DNA of 34,307 nucleotides, taken from contig JABDJX010000087.1 in NCBI GenBank assembly GCA_013003245.1, positions 1 through 34,307 of the forward strand, read 5' to 3'. Shown here in pieces: positions 1 to 9,638 of this stretch (positions within the stretch are counted from its first letter, which is position 1; every line of letters starts with the position of its first letter). The stretch comes from Silicimonas sp. Lineage in GTDB: Bacteria; Pseudomonadota; Alphaproteobacteria; Rhodobacterales; Rhodobacteraceae. A program made the position numbers and the translations under genes. Below the pieces are notes generated by a model. It saw nothing but the letters and a program-made list of their open reading frames with translations. It made no database searches and was not told where the DNA came from.

Positions 1-699
1 CGGAACGCGGTCGAGGCGATGAACGCGGCCAAATCATGGAGCAAGACAACGGGCCATCTGCGAGCGCAGATCCTCTACTACCTAGGCGAAAACCTTTCAG
101 CCCGCGCTGATGAATTCGCCACCCGGCTTGACGATCTGGTGGGCGCCAAGGTTGGCATGGGTGAAGTCGAAGACGCGATCGATCGCCTGTTCACCTGGGC
201 GGCCTGGGCCGACAAATACGACGGGCGCACCAAAGGTGTACCGATGCGCGGTATCGCCCTTGCGATGAACGAACCCGTTGGCAAGATCGCAGCTTTTGCG
301 CCCGACGAAGGGCCACTGATCGGATTGGTTTCGCTGCTCGGTCCGGCATTGGCGATGGGAAACCGCATCACGCTGGTCGCCTCAGAGCCCTGGCCGCTTG
401 CCGCAACCGATTTCTACCAGGTGTTGGAAACGTCCGATGTGCCTGCGGGCGTGATAAATATCCTGACCGGATCGCATAGCGACCTTGCCCCACATATCGC
501 TGGTCACATGGACATTGACGCTGTTTGGAGCTTCTCTTCGTCCGACATCTCTGGTGTGATTGAACGAGAGGCCGCCAGCAATCTAAAGCGCACTTGGGTC
601 AATAACAGCACCGCATTCGATTGGAAAAAGCCGCAGAGCGAAGCCTTCTTGGACGCGGCCACCGAGGTTAAAACTGTTTGGGTGCCGTACGGCGAATAG
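1..699 (+). CDS. Aldehyde dehydrogenase family protein, C-terminal part (5' end outside window)
   Basis: Frame is open from base 1 (R N A V E A M N A A K S W...); ALDH-like segments GKIAAFAPDEGPLIGLVSLLGPALAMGNRITLVASEPWPLAATDFYQVLETSDVPAGVINILTG. Confidence 0.8.
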   Translation, partial: RNAVEAMNAAKSWSKTTGHLRAQILYYLGENLSARADEFATRLDDLVGAKVGMGEVEDAIDRLFTWAAWADKYDGRTKGVPMRGIALAMNEPVGKIAAFAPDEGPLIGLVSLLGPALAMGNRITLVASEPWPLAATDFYQVLETSDVPAGVINILTGSHSDLAPHIAGHMDIDAVWSFSSSDISGVIEREAASNLKRTWVNNSTAFDWKKPQSEAFLDAATEVKTVWVPYGE

Positions 700-1185
700 C
701 TAGTCAGCAGGCGCCTCGTCGTCGCCGGATAACCACCCGTTCGCGGTCGCAAACCAGCTTTTCGTGGTGTCTTTTGTTGCGTCAACCACACCGCTGGCTT
801 TTTCGCTGATCTGCTCCGTGAAAGTTGGCTCTGCAGCTTCTTTTCTCAGATCCTCTGTACCCAGCCACCCCAGTCCACCAAGCGCCAAGGCCAGTGTCAT
901 CACCATGAAGAAGGACCGAACATATACCGAGGAGTTCCAGATATACCCAAGCGTGTAATCAAGCGGCCCCTCTTCACCGGAGTCCAGTTCGAGGAATCCG
1001 TCCAAAAACCAGGCTTTCGCCCACATCCACACGATTGGAAGGGCGATCAAAACGAACCCGATGAGTGACCCAATCGTTACCAACCAGATCGCGAGCGCCC
1101 AGTATATCGACCATCCGATCACACGCGCTTTCAGGCGCGTTGGCATGGCGGTCCAGTAGCCTAGTCTATTTTCATTCAGTTCCAT
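700..1185 (-). CDS. Small integral membrane protein of unknown function (start chosen at MELNENRLGYW)
   Basis: ORF with hydrophobic segments (WALAIWLVTIGSLIGFVLIALPIVWMW; FFMVMTLALALGGLGWLG); stop codon abuts the stop of the upstream + gene. Confidence 0.7.
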   Translation of the reverse strand: MELNENRLGYWTAMPTRLKARVIGWSIYWALAIWLVTIGSLIGFVLIALPIVWMWAKAWFLDGFLELDSGEEGPLDYTLGYIWNSSVYVRSFFMVMTLALALGGLGWLGTEDLRKEAAEPTFTEQISEKASGVVDATKDTTKSWFATANGWLSGDDEAPAD

Positions 1186-1294
1186 GCTAGGAAGCTTACT
1201 CGGAAATGAGGCTGATTTAAGAAGTTTGCATAAACCGTTTTGGGCTGAGCACGCCGGAATAGATTCTGGGAAGATTATATTCCGCAAAAGAAAA

Positions 1295-1318
1295 ACGCGC
1301 CCGACGGGCCGGGCGCGT
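1295..1318 (-). terminator. Rho-independent terminator of the cytochrome bc1 operon
   Basis: Perfect 9-bp stem acgcgcccg/cgggcgcgt; minus-strand transcript continues into TTTTTCTTTT. Confidence 0.85.
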
Positions 1319-1344
1319 TGTCTGCATGAACACGCTGTTAGTCT

Positions 1345-2187
1345 TTACTCGTCACGATGCTTGATGCCGTGCCAAATCTTTTTATTGGTCAGATACAACA
1401 AGACACTGAGTATTGTCAGGAAGATGACAGAGACAAAGCCTGCTTCCTTGCGCGCGTTAAGCTTAGGCTCTGATGCCCACATCAGAAAGGCCGCAACGTC
1501 TTGTGCCTGCTGCTCAACGGTTGCTGCGGTGCCATCTTCATATTCGACATCATCGCCCCAAATCGGCTGACCCATGGCAATCCATGATCCTTCGACCTTG
1601 TGCTTTCCGTCTTCGTATTTGCACTCGTCCGGGAAGCCACCGGCCGTAAAGACCTTGTTGTAAGAGCCCTCGATAGTGGATTCGGCGGCACATTCTGGCG
1701 GCTCTTCATAACCTGCCAAAAGCGACGCGATATATTCTGGGCCGCCCATCCCTTTGAAGAATTGGTTAATGCCAAGACCATAAGGGCCCGAGAAGCCTGC
1801 CCGCGCCTTCGCCATCAGCGACAAATCCGGTGCATTTTCCAATTGCGAGCCAGGGAAGTGGTCCGTTGGTTTTGCTGCTCGAAAATCGTCAATTTCTGCG
1901 TCGAACACTTCGTAGAATTCGGCGTAGGCACGCACCTGATCTTCGGGCAGGCCAACACCGCCTTCGTCGTGCAACGTGCGAATAGGCACGTACTGCAGGC
2001 CGTGGCAGGCGGCGCAGATTTCAGTGTAAACCTGAAGGCCACGCTGAAGCTGCATCTGATCGTATGTACCGAATGGCCCCTCGAACGAGAAGTCATAGTC
2101 GGTCACCGATGGTGCTTCGCCTGCCGCAAGTGCAGGGCTGGCAAGACCAAAGACGACCGCTGCGGAGAGTGTGATCTGACGGATCAT
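1345..2187 (-). CDS. petC: Cytochrome c1 of the ubiquinol-cytochrome c reductase complex
   Basis: Signal peptide [21 protein letters not shown], heme c motif CAACH, C-terminal TM anchor; downstream of cyt b. Confidence 0.95.
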   Translation of the reverse strand: MIRQITLSAAVVFGLASPALAAGEAPSVTDYDFSFEGPFGTYDQMQLQRGLQVYTEICAACHGLQYVPIRTLHDEGGVGLPEDQVRAYAEFYEVFDAEIDDFRAAKPTDHFPGSQLENAPDLSLMAKARAGFSGPYGLGINQFFKGMGGPEYIASLLAGYEEPPECAAESTIEGSYNKVFTAGGFPDECKYEDGKHKVEGSWIAMGQPIWGDDVEYEDGTAATVEQQAQDVAAFLMWASEPKLNARKEAGFVSVIFLTILSVLLYLTNKKIWHGIKHRDE

Positions 2188-2201
2188 AGGGTAGTTTCCT
2201 T

Positions 2202-3545
2202 TCATTCCGCAGGCGTTGCCTGGCCGGCGGGAGCGTCTCCGCCAGCGGGGTAATGTGCATCGAAGTCGGCCTCGATGGTTTCCGGCTGCTCCAACGGCTT
2301 TTCGATCACTCCCAGAAGCGGCAGGATAACCAGGAAATAGGCAAACCAGTAAGCCGAAGCGATGAGCGAGAAAGTCGCATAAGGCTCTTCCGCCGGCATG
2401 GCACCAAGCCACATCAGCACGAAAAAATCGATGACCAAAAGCCAGAACCACCATTTGAACATCGGGCGATATCTGCCTGAGCGGACAGATGATGTATCAA
2501 GCCACGGCGCAAGAGCCATCACTGCAATCGCGCCGAACATCGCCAGAACACCAAAGAACTTGGCGTCGATGATGCCGCCGGTGACCCAGTTGGCGATGAT
2601 CACAACCCAAACGTCTGACGTGAAGGCGCGCAGGATTGCGTAGAACGGCAAGAAGTACCATTCGGGGACAATGTGCGCAGGCGTCGAGAGGGGGTTCGCC
2701 TCGATGTAGTTGTCGGGGTGACCAAGGTAGTTTGGCATAAAGCCGACGATGGCAAAGAAAATGCCAAGGATCACGGCTAGCGCGAACAGGTCTTTGATGA
2801 CGTAATAGGGCCAGAACGGGACCGTGTCTTTCGCCGCTTCTTCCTTTGATCCGCGACGCACTTCAACACCTGTTGGGTTGTTGTTGCCAGTGGTGTGGAA
2901 GGCCCAGATGTGCACGGCCACAAGCCCGGCGATGACGAAGGGCAGCAGATAGTGCAGCGAGAAGAAACGGTTCAGCGTGGCGTTGTCGACCGCTGGTCCA
3001 CCCAAAAGCCATGTTTGGATCGCCTCACCAATGAATGGAATTGCGCCAAAAAGGCCCGTGATCACAGTCGCACCCCAGAAGGACATCTGACCCCAGGGCA
3101 AAACGTAGCCCATGAAAGCGGTGCCCATCATCAGGACAAAGATCAGAATACCGATGATCCAAGTGACTTCGCGAGGTTCCTTGTAGGAGCCATAGTAAAG
3201 ACCGCGGAAGATGTGCGCGTAAACAGCCACGAAGAACAGGGATGCGCCGTTCATGTGCAGATAGCGGATCATTGCGCCACCGTTCACGTTGCGCATGATG
3301 TGCTCGACCGACGCAAAGGCCATGTCAACATGCGGTGTATAGTGCATGGCAAGCACGATGCCTGTCGCGATCTGCAAGACAAGGCAGAAGGTCAGGATAA
3401 TGCCCCAGATCCACATCCAGTTCAGATTTTTCGGTGTGGGAAGCATCAAGGTGTCATAAAGCAGCCCGGCGATGGGCAGGCGACGGTGCAGCCAGGTCTC
3501 GGCTGGGGTCACCGGTTCGTAATGGTCATGCGGGATGCCGGCCAT
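2202..3545 (-). CDS. petB: Cytochrome b of the bc1 complex
   Basis: Multi-TM protein with [14 protein letters not shown] (PEWY motif) and [19 protein letters not shown]. Confidence 0.97.
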   Translation of the reverse strand: MAGIPHDHYEPVTPAETWLHRRLPIAGLLYDTLMLPTPKNLNWMWIWGIILTFCLVLQIATGIVLAMHYTPHVDMAFASVEHIMRNVNGGAMIRYLHMNGASLFFVAVYAHIFRGLYYGSYKEPREVTWIIGILIFVLMMGTAFMGYVLPWGQMSFWGATVITGLFGAIPFIGEAIQTWLLGGPAVDNATLNRFFSLHYLLPFVIAGLVAVHIWAFHTTGNNNPTGVEVRRGSKEEAAKDTVPFWPYYVIKDLFALAVILGIFFAIVGFMPNYLGHPDNYIEANPLSTPAHIVPEWYFLPFYAILRAFTSDVWVVIIANWVTGGIIDAKFFGVLAMFGAIAVMALAPWLDTSSVRSGRYRPMFKWWFWLLVIDFFVLMWLGAMPAEEPYATFSLIASAYWFAYFLVILPLLGVIEKPLEQPETIEADFDAHYPAGGDAPAGQATPAE

Positions 3546-3557
3546 TGGGTTTCTCCC

Positions 3558-4157
3558 TTATCCAAGAACGATTGTTGTTTCATCGTCAAACCGTGCCGGC
3601 GGCACCGGCAGGTTCTCAGGTGCGGGGCCTTTGCGGATCCGACCTGACAAATCATAGTGCGAGCCGTGGCAGGGGCAGAACCAGCCGCCAAACTCACCCG
3701 TGTTGCCTTGCGCTGCGCCAAGCGGCACACAGCCAAGATGGGTGCAGACGCCCATCTGAACCAGCCATTCGCCGTTCTCATCCATCGCACGGTTTTCGTC
3801 CGTTGCATCGGCTCCGTCTGGTGCGTTGGCATTGCGCGCCACAGGGTCTGGCAACTCGCTTAATTCAACTGAGCGCGCTTCGGCAATCTCTTCTTCGGTA
3901 CGACGGCGGATAAAGACAGGCTTGCCCAGCCACTTGACTGTAAGCTGCCCGCCCGGCTCAAGGCCATCCACGGGAACGCGGATTGACGACAGCGCCTGAA
4001 CATCAGCCGATGGGTTCATCTGGTTGACCAGCGGCCATACAGCTGCGCCAGCGGCAACGGCACCAGCGCCGCCCGTGGCATAGTAAAGGAAATCCCGGCG
4101 AGTGCCTTCGTGATCATCTGCGTGCGACACGAGTTTCTCCATCTTTTGCGGGGCCAT
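3558..4157 (-). CDS. petA: Ubiquinol-cytochrome c reductase Rieske iron-sulfur subunit
   Basis: Tat-type N-terminus ([19 protein letters not shown]), Rieske motifs CTHLGC and CPCHGS; alternative start at 4142. Confidence 0.96.
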   Translation of the reverse strand: MAPQKMEKLVSHADDHEGTRRDFLYYATGGAGAVAAGAAVWPLVNQMNPSADVQALSSIRVPVDGLEPGGQLTVKWLGKPVFIRRRTEEEIAEARSVELSELPDPVARNANAPDGADATDENRAMDENGEWLVQMGVCTHLGCVPLGAAQGNTGEFGGWFCPCHGSHYDLSGRIRKGPAPENLPVPPARFDDETTIVLG

Positions 4158-4351
4158 GCGCCCAATGCCTTAACGCCCCGGACCGAATCCAAGGTTAACT
4201 TGCGGGTAGATAGCGCTGCTGTCCCCAAGCGTCCAGCGGACAATCGGGCGCACCTGCGCTTTGTGAAGGCAGGATTTCCGAGTCATTTTAGTCAAAACTG
4301 ATGTGAACTGACCGGTTGGATGAGCGGGACTTAGGTGTAAGATCGTGCACC

Positions 4352-5902
4352 ATGATACCTCTTGCACCTCGCCGAATTTGGGAAAGCCGTGATTTCGAGG
4401 GGCCTTGGCATCCTGCATTGCGCTCAATTCTTAGTTTTTTGGAAGAGCGAGGCGAAGATGTAGAAGAGGTTGACCTGCCAGACACACCGCGTCGTGGAAA
4501 AGGGTCTTCACTCAAATTCGCTGCTGGCGCTCTTGATAATCTGGTTGGCGCAAACGGCGGCGATGCGACGCTTATCTGCGAAAATATCCAAAGGGTCCTA
4601 AAAAACCCCAGCGGCACAAATATCAAAACGCTTTATGAAACCCTATTGGAGGAGGACGCGATCGGCGTAGTGGACAACGCCATATCGCTTTTGACAAAAG
4701 CGCCACTCAACCGAGAAAGGTTAGCGATCTTTTTCGGATGGCTGGCAAGAAATAGTCCGGACAGAGAGCCGGTGAAATTTGCCATCGCTATGCTTGGGCT
4801 ATCAGGTCACGAAAACACTGATTTTTTGCTGAACATCGGCAAGCACGAAGAATTCACCAAGTACGCCGCTGTTGCCTTGTCAAATTCCCTGCCGCCAAGC
4901 GAAGCCATGCAAGCCCAGACCAAATTGGTGCGCAGTGTACAGGGTTGGGGCCGGATCGATCTGGTTCAGCGGCTGGCACCCAAAGCTGATGTCGACCTTC
5001 GCCATTGGTTAGTGCGTGAGGGTTACAAAAATTCGATAATGTACGAATATCTCGCCTGCATCGCTGCGCGCGAAGGCCGACTGCTGGAACAGTTACAGGA
5101 TCAAATTGCATCAAAGGATAACGCTTTGCTGGATGGTGCCGCAGAGATTTTTAATGCGTTGGTTAGGGGCGGGCCTGCCGAGGACATGAGTGACTATTCT
5201 GACGGGGCCACCGCCGGAGAGCTTTGGCTTCAATTGATCAATGATCAGCCTGCGACACTCTTGCGAGGGTGTGGTGCAAAGTCTTTAGCAGATTATGCGG
5301 CAGGCGACGTTTGGCCTAAAGAGGTCTCAGTCGTAATAGAGAAAAGCGCAGCTGCCTATATCGGTCGCCCAGAGCTTGCAGACCTTGTTCTACAGCATCT
5401 TAAAAGCGGCGACAGGCTCGCTTACTGGAACGCCAAGACCTTAGCCCGCGATGTGGGGATCGATCCATGGCCAATCATTTTTGATCGGCAGATCAAAGAG
5501 GGCGACGCTGATTATTGGTACGACTTGATGCGCACTGACAACCCTGACCGTGTTGATCGCGTGATTGATCTTGCCGTTCAGCAGTTGCCATTAGAAACGG
5601 TGGCGACTGGCCCCGGCGATGAAACGGGGCTTGGTCCCGATTGGAAGCACCATTCCGCACTAAATTACATCGTACAGGATTTAGACCGCTTTCCAGGCAA
5701 AGGCTGGGCACTTGTTGCGGCATCTTTGCAAAGCCCTGTGGTGCGCAACCGAAACATGAGTGCGAAGGCGCTTGAAGCATGGCCCAAAGCCGATTGGCCG
5801 CAAGACACACTGTCTGTGGTGCGGCAAGCAATACGTGTTGAACCCACACCAAAGTTGAAAGAGCGGCTTGAGGCGTTGCTGAGGCCAAATGCAAAAGGCT
5901 GA
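4352..5902 (+). CDS. Uncharacterised 516-aa, probably alpha-helical protein (start at MIPLAPRRIWE)
   Basis: Long ORF, the only sensible coding frame in this interval; no recognised domain motif. Confidence 0.8.
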   Translation: MIPLAPRRIWESRDFEGPWHPALRSILSFLEERGEDVEEVDLPDTPRRGKGSSLKFAAGALDNLVGANGGDATLICENIQRVLKNPSGTNIKTLYETLLEEDAIGVVDNAISLLTKAPLNRERLAIFFGWLARNSPDREPVKFAIAMLGLSGHENTDFLLNIGKHEEFTKYAAVALSNSLPPSEAMQAQTKLVRSVQGWGRIDLVQRLAPKADVDLRHWLVREGYKNSIMYEYLACIAAREGRLLEQLQDQIASKDNALLDGAAEIFNALVRGGPAEDMSDYSDGATAGELWLQLINDQPATLLRGCGAKSLADYAAGDVWPKEVSVVIEKSAAAYIGRPELADLVLQHLKSGDRLAYWNAKTLARDVGIDPWPIIFDRQIKEGDADYWYDLMRTDNPDRVDRVIDLAVQQLPLETVATGPGDETGLGPDWKHHSALNYIVQDLDRFPGKGWALVAASLQSPVVRNRNMSAKALEAWPKADWPQDTLSVVRQAIRVEPTPKLKERLEALLRPNAKG

Positions 5903-5959
5903 ATCGCGCGAAATATCTTGCAGCGAATCACAAAGAGGTCTAACGCGCGAGTGTCACAA

Positions 5960-6143
5960 AGGCTTTGTGCAGGAGAGACCAGTTTTGCGCTGGCGCCGAA
6001 GGAGCAACATCCCGGAAACTCTCAGGCAAATGAACTGTACGAAAAGCTGACAATCTGGAAAGTGGCCCGCTAAGCGGGCCCACCGACGGAGCAAGTGGGC
6101 GCAAGGTCCGCGTAACTCTCAGGTTCTCGGACAGATGGGATCA
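5960..6143 (+). promoter_or_regulatory. Tandem glycine riboswitch (two aptamers)
   Basis: Aptamer 1: GGAGAGA...CGCCGAAGGAGCAA...AACTCTCAGGCAAA. Aptamer 2: CTGGAAAG...CACCGACGGAGCAA...AACTCTCAGG...GGACAGATGGG. These match the conserved glycine riboswitch core. Confidence 0.95.
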
Positions 6144-6192
6144 CCGGTGCGGATCAGCCGCATCAGATCGAAATCTGTTGGGAGGACAACCA

Positions 6193-7419
6193 ATGAAAAA
6201 GATTGCCGTTATTGGAGCCGGTGTGACCGGCGTAACCACTGCCTATGCCTTGTTGAACCGCGGATACGACGTGACGGTGTTCGACCAGAACCGCTATGCG
6301 GCGATGGACACCTCATTCGCGAATGGCGGACAGCTCTCCGCCTCGAACGCTGAGGTCTGGAACCGCTGGTCGACGGTGGCCAAAGGTATGAAGTGGATGT
6401 TCACGCGCGGTGCACCATTGCTGGTGAACCCCAAACCAAGCTGGCACAAATACTCGTGGATGGCCGAGTTCATGGCGCACATCCCGCATTACCGCCAGAA
6501 CACCATCGATACAGTGCGCATGGCAATTGCAGCGCGCGAACACCTCAAAGTCACAGCCGAGAAAGAGGGTTTTGACTTTGACGTCGAGGAACGCGGCATC
6601 CTGCACATCTACAACTCGAAGAAAGAATATGACCACGCGACCGAGGTGAACAAACTTCTGCTTGAGGGTGGTTTAACGCGCGAGGCGGTAACGCCCGAAG
6701 AAATGAAATCGCTGGAACCTGCGCTGACAGGAGACTTTTACGGCGGCTATTTCACGCCATCCGACGCAACGGGTGACATACACCGCTACAGCCGCGGCTT
6801 GTCTGAGGCCTGCAAGAAAAAGGGGGTTCAATTCCACTTCAACTCAACAGTGCGCGAGATCACCCACAATGTGCAGGGTCCGGTTATCAAGTGGAAGGAT
6901 GACAAGGGCACAAAAAGCGAAGGCCAGTTCGATGCTTTGGTGATCTGTGCCGGCGTGGGCAGCCGCAAGTTTGGTCAGATGCTGGGCGACCGGGTGAATG
7001 TCTATCCGGTGAAAGGCTATTCCATTACGGTTAAGCTGGATGACGCTGAAAGCCAGCAGGCGGCCCCTTGGGTGAGCCTTTTGGATGACGAAGCCAAAGT
7101 GGTGACCAGCCGTTTGGGTAAAGACAGGTTCCGTATTGCGGGCACCGCCGAGTTTAACGGATCCAACTGGGACATTCGCGATGACCGCATTAAACCGCTT
7201 GTTAAATGGGTCGAGCGGTTCTTTCCTGATGTGGTGACCGAGCACGCCGTGCCCTGGGCAGGCCTGCGCCCGATGATGCCCAACATGGTGCCGATGGTAA
7301 AAGCGGGCAAAAAACCGGGAGTGTACTACAACACCGGTCATGGTCATTTGGGATGGACGCTGTCAGCTGCCACGGCAGAGATCATTGCCGAGCAGATCAA
7401 AACAGAGATGGCCACTTAA
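6193..7419 (+). CDS. dadA: D-amino acid dehydrogenase / glycine oxidase-like FAD oxidoreductase (DadA family)
   Basis: N-terminal dinucleotide-binding motif KKIAVIGAGVTGVTTAYALLNRGYDVTVFD; FANGGQLSASNAEVW; C-terminal NTGHGHLGWTLSAATAEIIAEQI; SD GGGAGG 7 nt before ATG. Confidence 0.92.
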   Translation: MKKIAVIGAGVTGVTTAYALLNRGYDVTVFDQNRYAAMDTSFANGGQLSASNAEVWNRWSTVAKGMKWMFTRGAPLLVNPKPSWHKYSWMAEFMAHIPHYRQNTIDTVRMAIAAREHLKVTAEKEGFDFDVEERGILHIYNSKKEYDHATEVNKLLLEGGLTREAVTPEEMKSLEPALTGDFYGGYFTPSDATGDIHRYSRGLSEACKKKGVQFHFNSTVREITHNVQGPVIKWKDDKGTKSEGQFDALVICAGVGSRKFGQMLGDRVNVYPVKGYSITVKLDDAESQQAAPWVSLLDDEAKVVTSRLGKDRFRIAGTAEFNGSNWDIRDDRIKPLVKWVERFFPDVVTEHAVPWAGLRPMMPNMVPMVKAGKKPGVYYNTGHGHLGWTLSAATAEIIAEQIKTEMAT

Positions 7420-7428
7420 GAGGAAAAA

Positions 7429-7450
7429 GGCGCGCCATACCTGGCGCGCC
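7429..7450 (-). terminator. Terminator of the rpoH transcript
   Basis: Perfect 9-bp stem ggcgcgcca/tggcgcgcc followed on the minus strand by TTTTTCC. Confidence 0.75.
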
Positions 7451-7518
7451 CCTACTAATCTAACTCTTTCAACGACCTCAACGGACCCCAGTCCGGCAAC
7501 CGTTCGGCGTCAAAGCCC

Positions 7519-8415
7519 TCAGGCGGTTTCAAGCAAGCCACGCTCATGGGCCAACTCCTGCATTTTGGTCTGCAGCTTTTCAAACGCACGGACCTCAATC
7601 TGGCGAATACGCTCGCGGCTCACGTCATACTGGCCCGAAAGCTCCTCTAACGTCACCGGACTGTCCATCAGGCGACGCTGTGTCAGGATATCCTGCTCAC
7701 GCTCGTTCAGCACCGACATTGCCTCGGCCATCATCTCGCGACGCGTCTCAAGCTCGTCTTTCTCGGCATAGTCGCCCGCCTGGTCAGCATCTTCGTCTTC
7801 CAGCCAGTCCTGCCATTGCGCAGCACCTTCCCCATCAGCCGAAATCGTCGCGTTCAGCGAAGCATCCCCACCCGACAAGCGCCGGTTCATGTTGATAACT
7901 TCCTGCTCACTTACGTTCAGGTCTGTTGCGATACGCTCCAGATGTTCAGGCCGCAAATCGCCATCTTCCAGCGCACCGATGCGCGCCTTGGCTTTCCGCA
8001 GGTTGAAAAACAACTTCTTTTGCGCGCTGGTCGTGCCAAGCTTCACAAGGCTCCATGACCGCAAGATATACTCCTGAATCGACGCGCGTATCCACCACAT
8101 GGCATAGGTCGCCAGACGAAATCCTTTGTCAGGGTCAAACCGTTTCACCGCCTGCATAAGACCGACGTTTGCTTCTGAAATCACTTCAGCCTGGGGCAGA
8201 CCGTAACCGCGATAGCCCATGGCAATTTTTGCAGCCAGCCGCAGGTGCGACGTCACCATTTGATGCGCAGCATCTGTATCCTGATCTTCGACCCAACGCT
8301 TGGCCAGCATGAATTCCTGCTCTTTTTCGAGCATTGGAAACTTCCGGATCTCCTGAAGATACCGGTTTAGGCCACCTTCAGGGGTTGGAGCGGGGAGATT
8401 CTTATAATTCGCCAT
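7519..8415 (-). CDS. rpoH: RNA polymerase sigma-32 (heat shock) factor
   Basis: Sigma70 region 2 (ATYAMWWIRASIQEYILRSWSLVK), RpoH box AQKKLFFNLRKAK, region 4.2 (LEELSGQYDVSRERIRQIEVRAFEKLQ). Confidence 0.96.
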   Translation of the reverse strand: MANYKNLPAPTPEGGLNRYLQEIRKFPMLEKEQEFMLAKRWVEDQDTDAAHQMVTSHLRLAAKIAMGYRGYGLPQAEVISEANVGLMQAVKRFDPDKGFRLATYAMWWIRASIQEYILRSWSLVKLGTTSAQKKLFFNLRKAKARIGALEDGDLRPEHLERIATDLNVSEQEVINMNRRLSGGDASLNATISADGEGAAQWQDWLEDEDADQAGDYAEKDELETRREMMAEAMSVLNEREQDILTQRRLMDSPVTLEELSGQYDVSRERIRQIEVRAFEKLQTKMQELAHERGLLETA

Positions 8416-8458
8416 ATTTTCCTATTCCCTGTGCACGCCAATGTATCAGCGCTTAACA

Positions 8459-8487
8459 TAGATAGTGAACCGTTCAGTTCAGTTCAA
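8459..8487 (-). promoter_or_regulatory. Candidate rpoH promoter
   Basis: Minus strand TTGAAC (8482-8487), 17-bp spacer, TATCTA (8459-8464), about 45-70 bp upstream of the rpoH ATG. Confidence 0.45.
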
Positions 8488-8609
8488 GTGGGTAAGCTGC
8501 GTTTTCTTGCCGCTTTCTTGTAAACAATCTATGAAACTGCCGCGCCAAAGCGCCACTCACAGCCGCGTGCGCTCACGTATCCGTGCACAATTGTTCGCAA
8601 ACGGCGACC

Positions 8610-9638
8610 TTACTGTGCATTTGCAGAGTGTCCGCGAAGTGCCTGCAAAAGGCCCTCCATATCGCTCGGCAGTTGGCTTTCAAAGTGCACTCGCTCTCCC
8701 GTAACAGGGTGGAAAAAACCCAGGGTCATCGCGTGAAGAGCTTGTCTTTTAAAGCTTTTGACCACCTGTGCTCCAGCTTGCCGGTCTGGAAATTTCCGGC
8801 GCCCGCCATAAACAGGATCACCAATCAATCCGTGTCCAATGTGCGCCATGTGAACCCTAATTTGATGCGTGCGTCCTGTTTCAAGATTACATTTCACCAA
8901 GGCTGCCGATGCCCCAAATGTTTCAAGCGCCCGCAAACGTGTCACCGCATGCCGCCCACCTTGAAACAAAACAGCCTGTCTTTGACGATCCGTTTTGTGT
9001 CGTGCCAGCTGAGTCGTAATGCAAATCAGGCCGCCTGGCTCAAATCCTACGCCTTTGACACCTGCCAATCGCGGATCACCCACATCAGGTACGCCGTGAC
9101 ACACCGCCAGATAACTGCGCTCCAGCGAATGGTCTGCAAACTGGGCCGCCAATCCATGATGGGCAGCATCCGACTTGGCTACCACAAGCAAACCAGACGT
9201 ATCCTTGTCGATCCTATGCACGATACCGGGCCGTTTTTCACCGCCCACGCCCGACAAACGCCCACCAAAGTGATACAAAAGCGCGTTCACCAGGGTTCCG
9301 CTGGGCGAACCCGGTGCTGGATGCACGACCATTTCGGCGGATTTGTCGACAACGATCAGGTCATCATCCTCAAACACAACGTTCAGCGGGATGTCTTCTG
9401 CAACGGTTTCAACCTCAGCTGCTTCCTCAACCGTGATCTCAAATACATCCCCTTCAGCCACCCGTTGACGCGCATCCCGTACTCGCACGCCTGCCTGCCG
9501 CACCGCGCCTGCGTCCAGCAACCTTGCAAGGCGCGACCGGCTCAGGTGCGCTTCCTCTGGCACATCGCGGGCCAGCGCTTTATCAAGGCGCGATGGCGGG
9601 TTGGCGCCAATCGTGACGGTGTGAACGATGGATGACAT
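8610..9638 (-). CDS. rluD: RluA-family 23S rRNA pseudouridine synthase (RluD type)
   Basis: N-terminal S4-like domain (RLDKALARDVPEEAHLSRSRLARLLDAGAV) and catalytic motif GIVHRIDKDTSGLLVVAK; RTHQIRVHMAHIGHGLIGDPVYGG. Confidence 0.94.
   Translation of the reverse strand: MSSIVHTVTIGANPPSRLDKALARDVPEEAHLSRSRLARLLDAGAVRQAGVRVRDARQRVAEGDVFEITVEEAAEVETVAEDIPLNVVFEDDDLIVVDKSAEMVVHPAPGSPSGTLVNALLYHFGGRLSGVGGEKRPGIVHRIDKDTSGLLVVAKSDAAHHGLAAQFADHSLERSYLAVCHGVPDVGDPRLAGVKGVGFEPGGLICITTQLARHKTDRQRQAVLFQGGRHAVTRLRALETFGASAALVKCNLETGRTHQIRVHMAHIGHGLIGDPVYGGRRKFPDRQAGAQVVKSFKRQALHAMTLGFFHPVTGERVHFESQLPSDMEGLLQALRGHSANAQ

Noticed and set aside
2895-3647. 250-aa + strand ORF
   Set aside because: Antisense to petB; composition reflects the complementary strand of a high-GC gene, no domain-like features
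8583-9635. 350-aa + strand ORF
   Set aside because: Mirror of rluD on the opposite strand; rluD has unambiguous motifs
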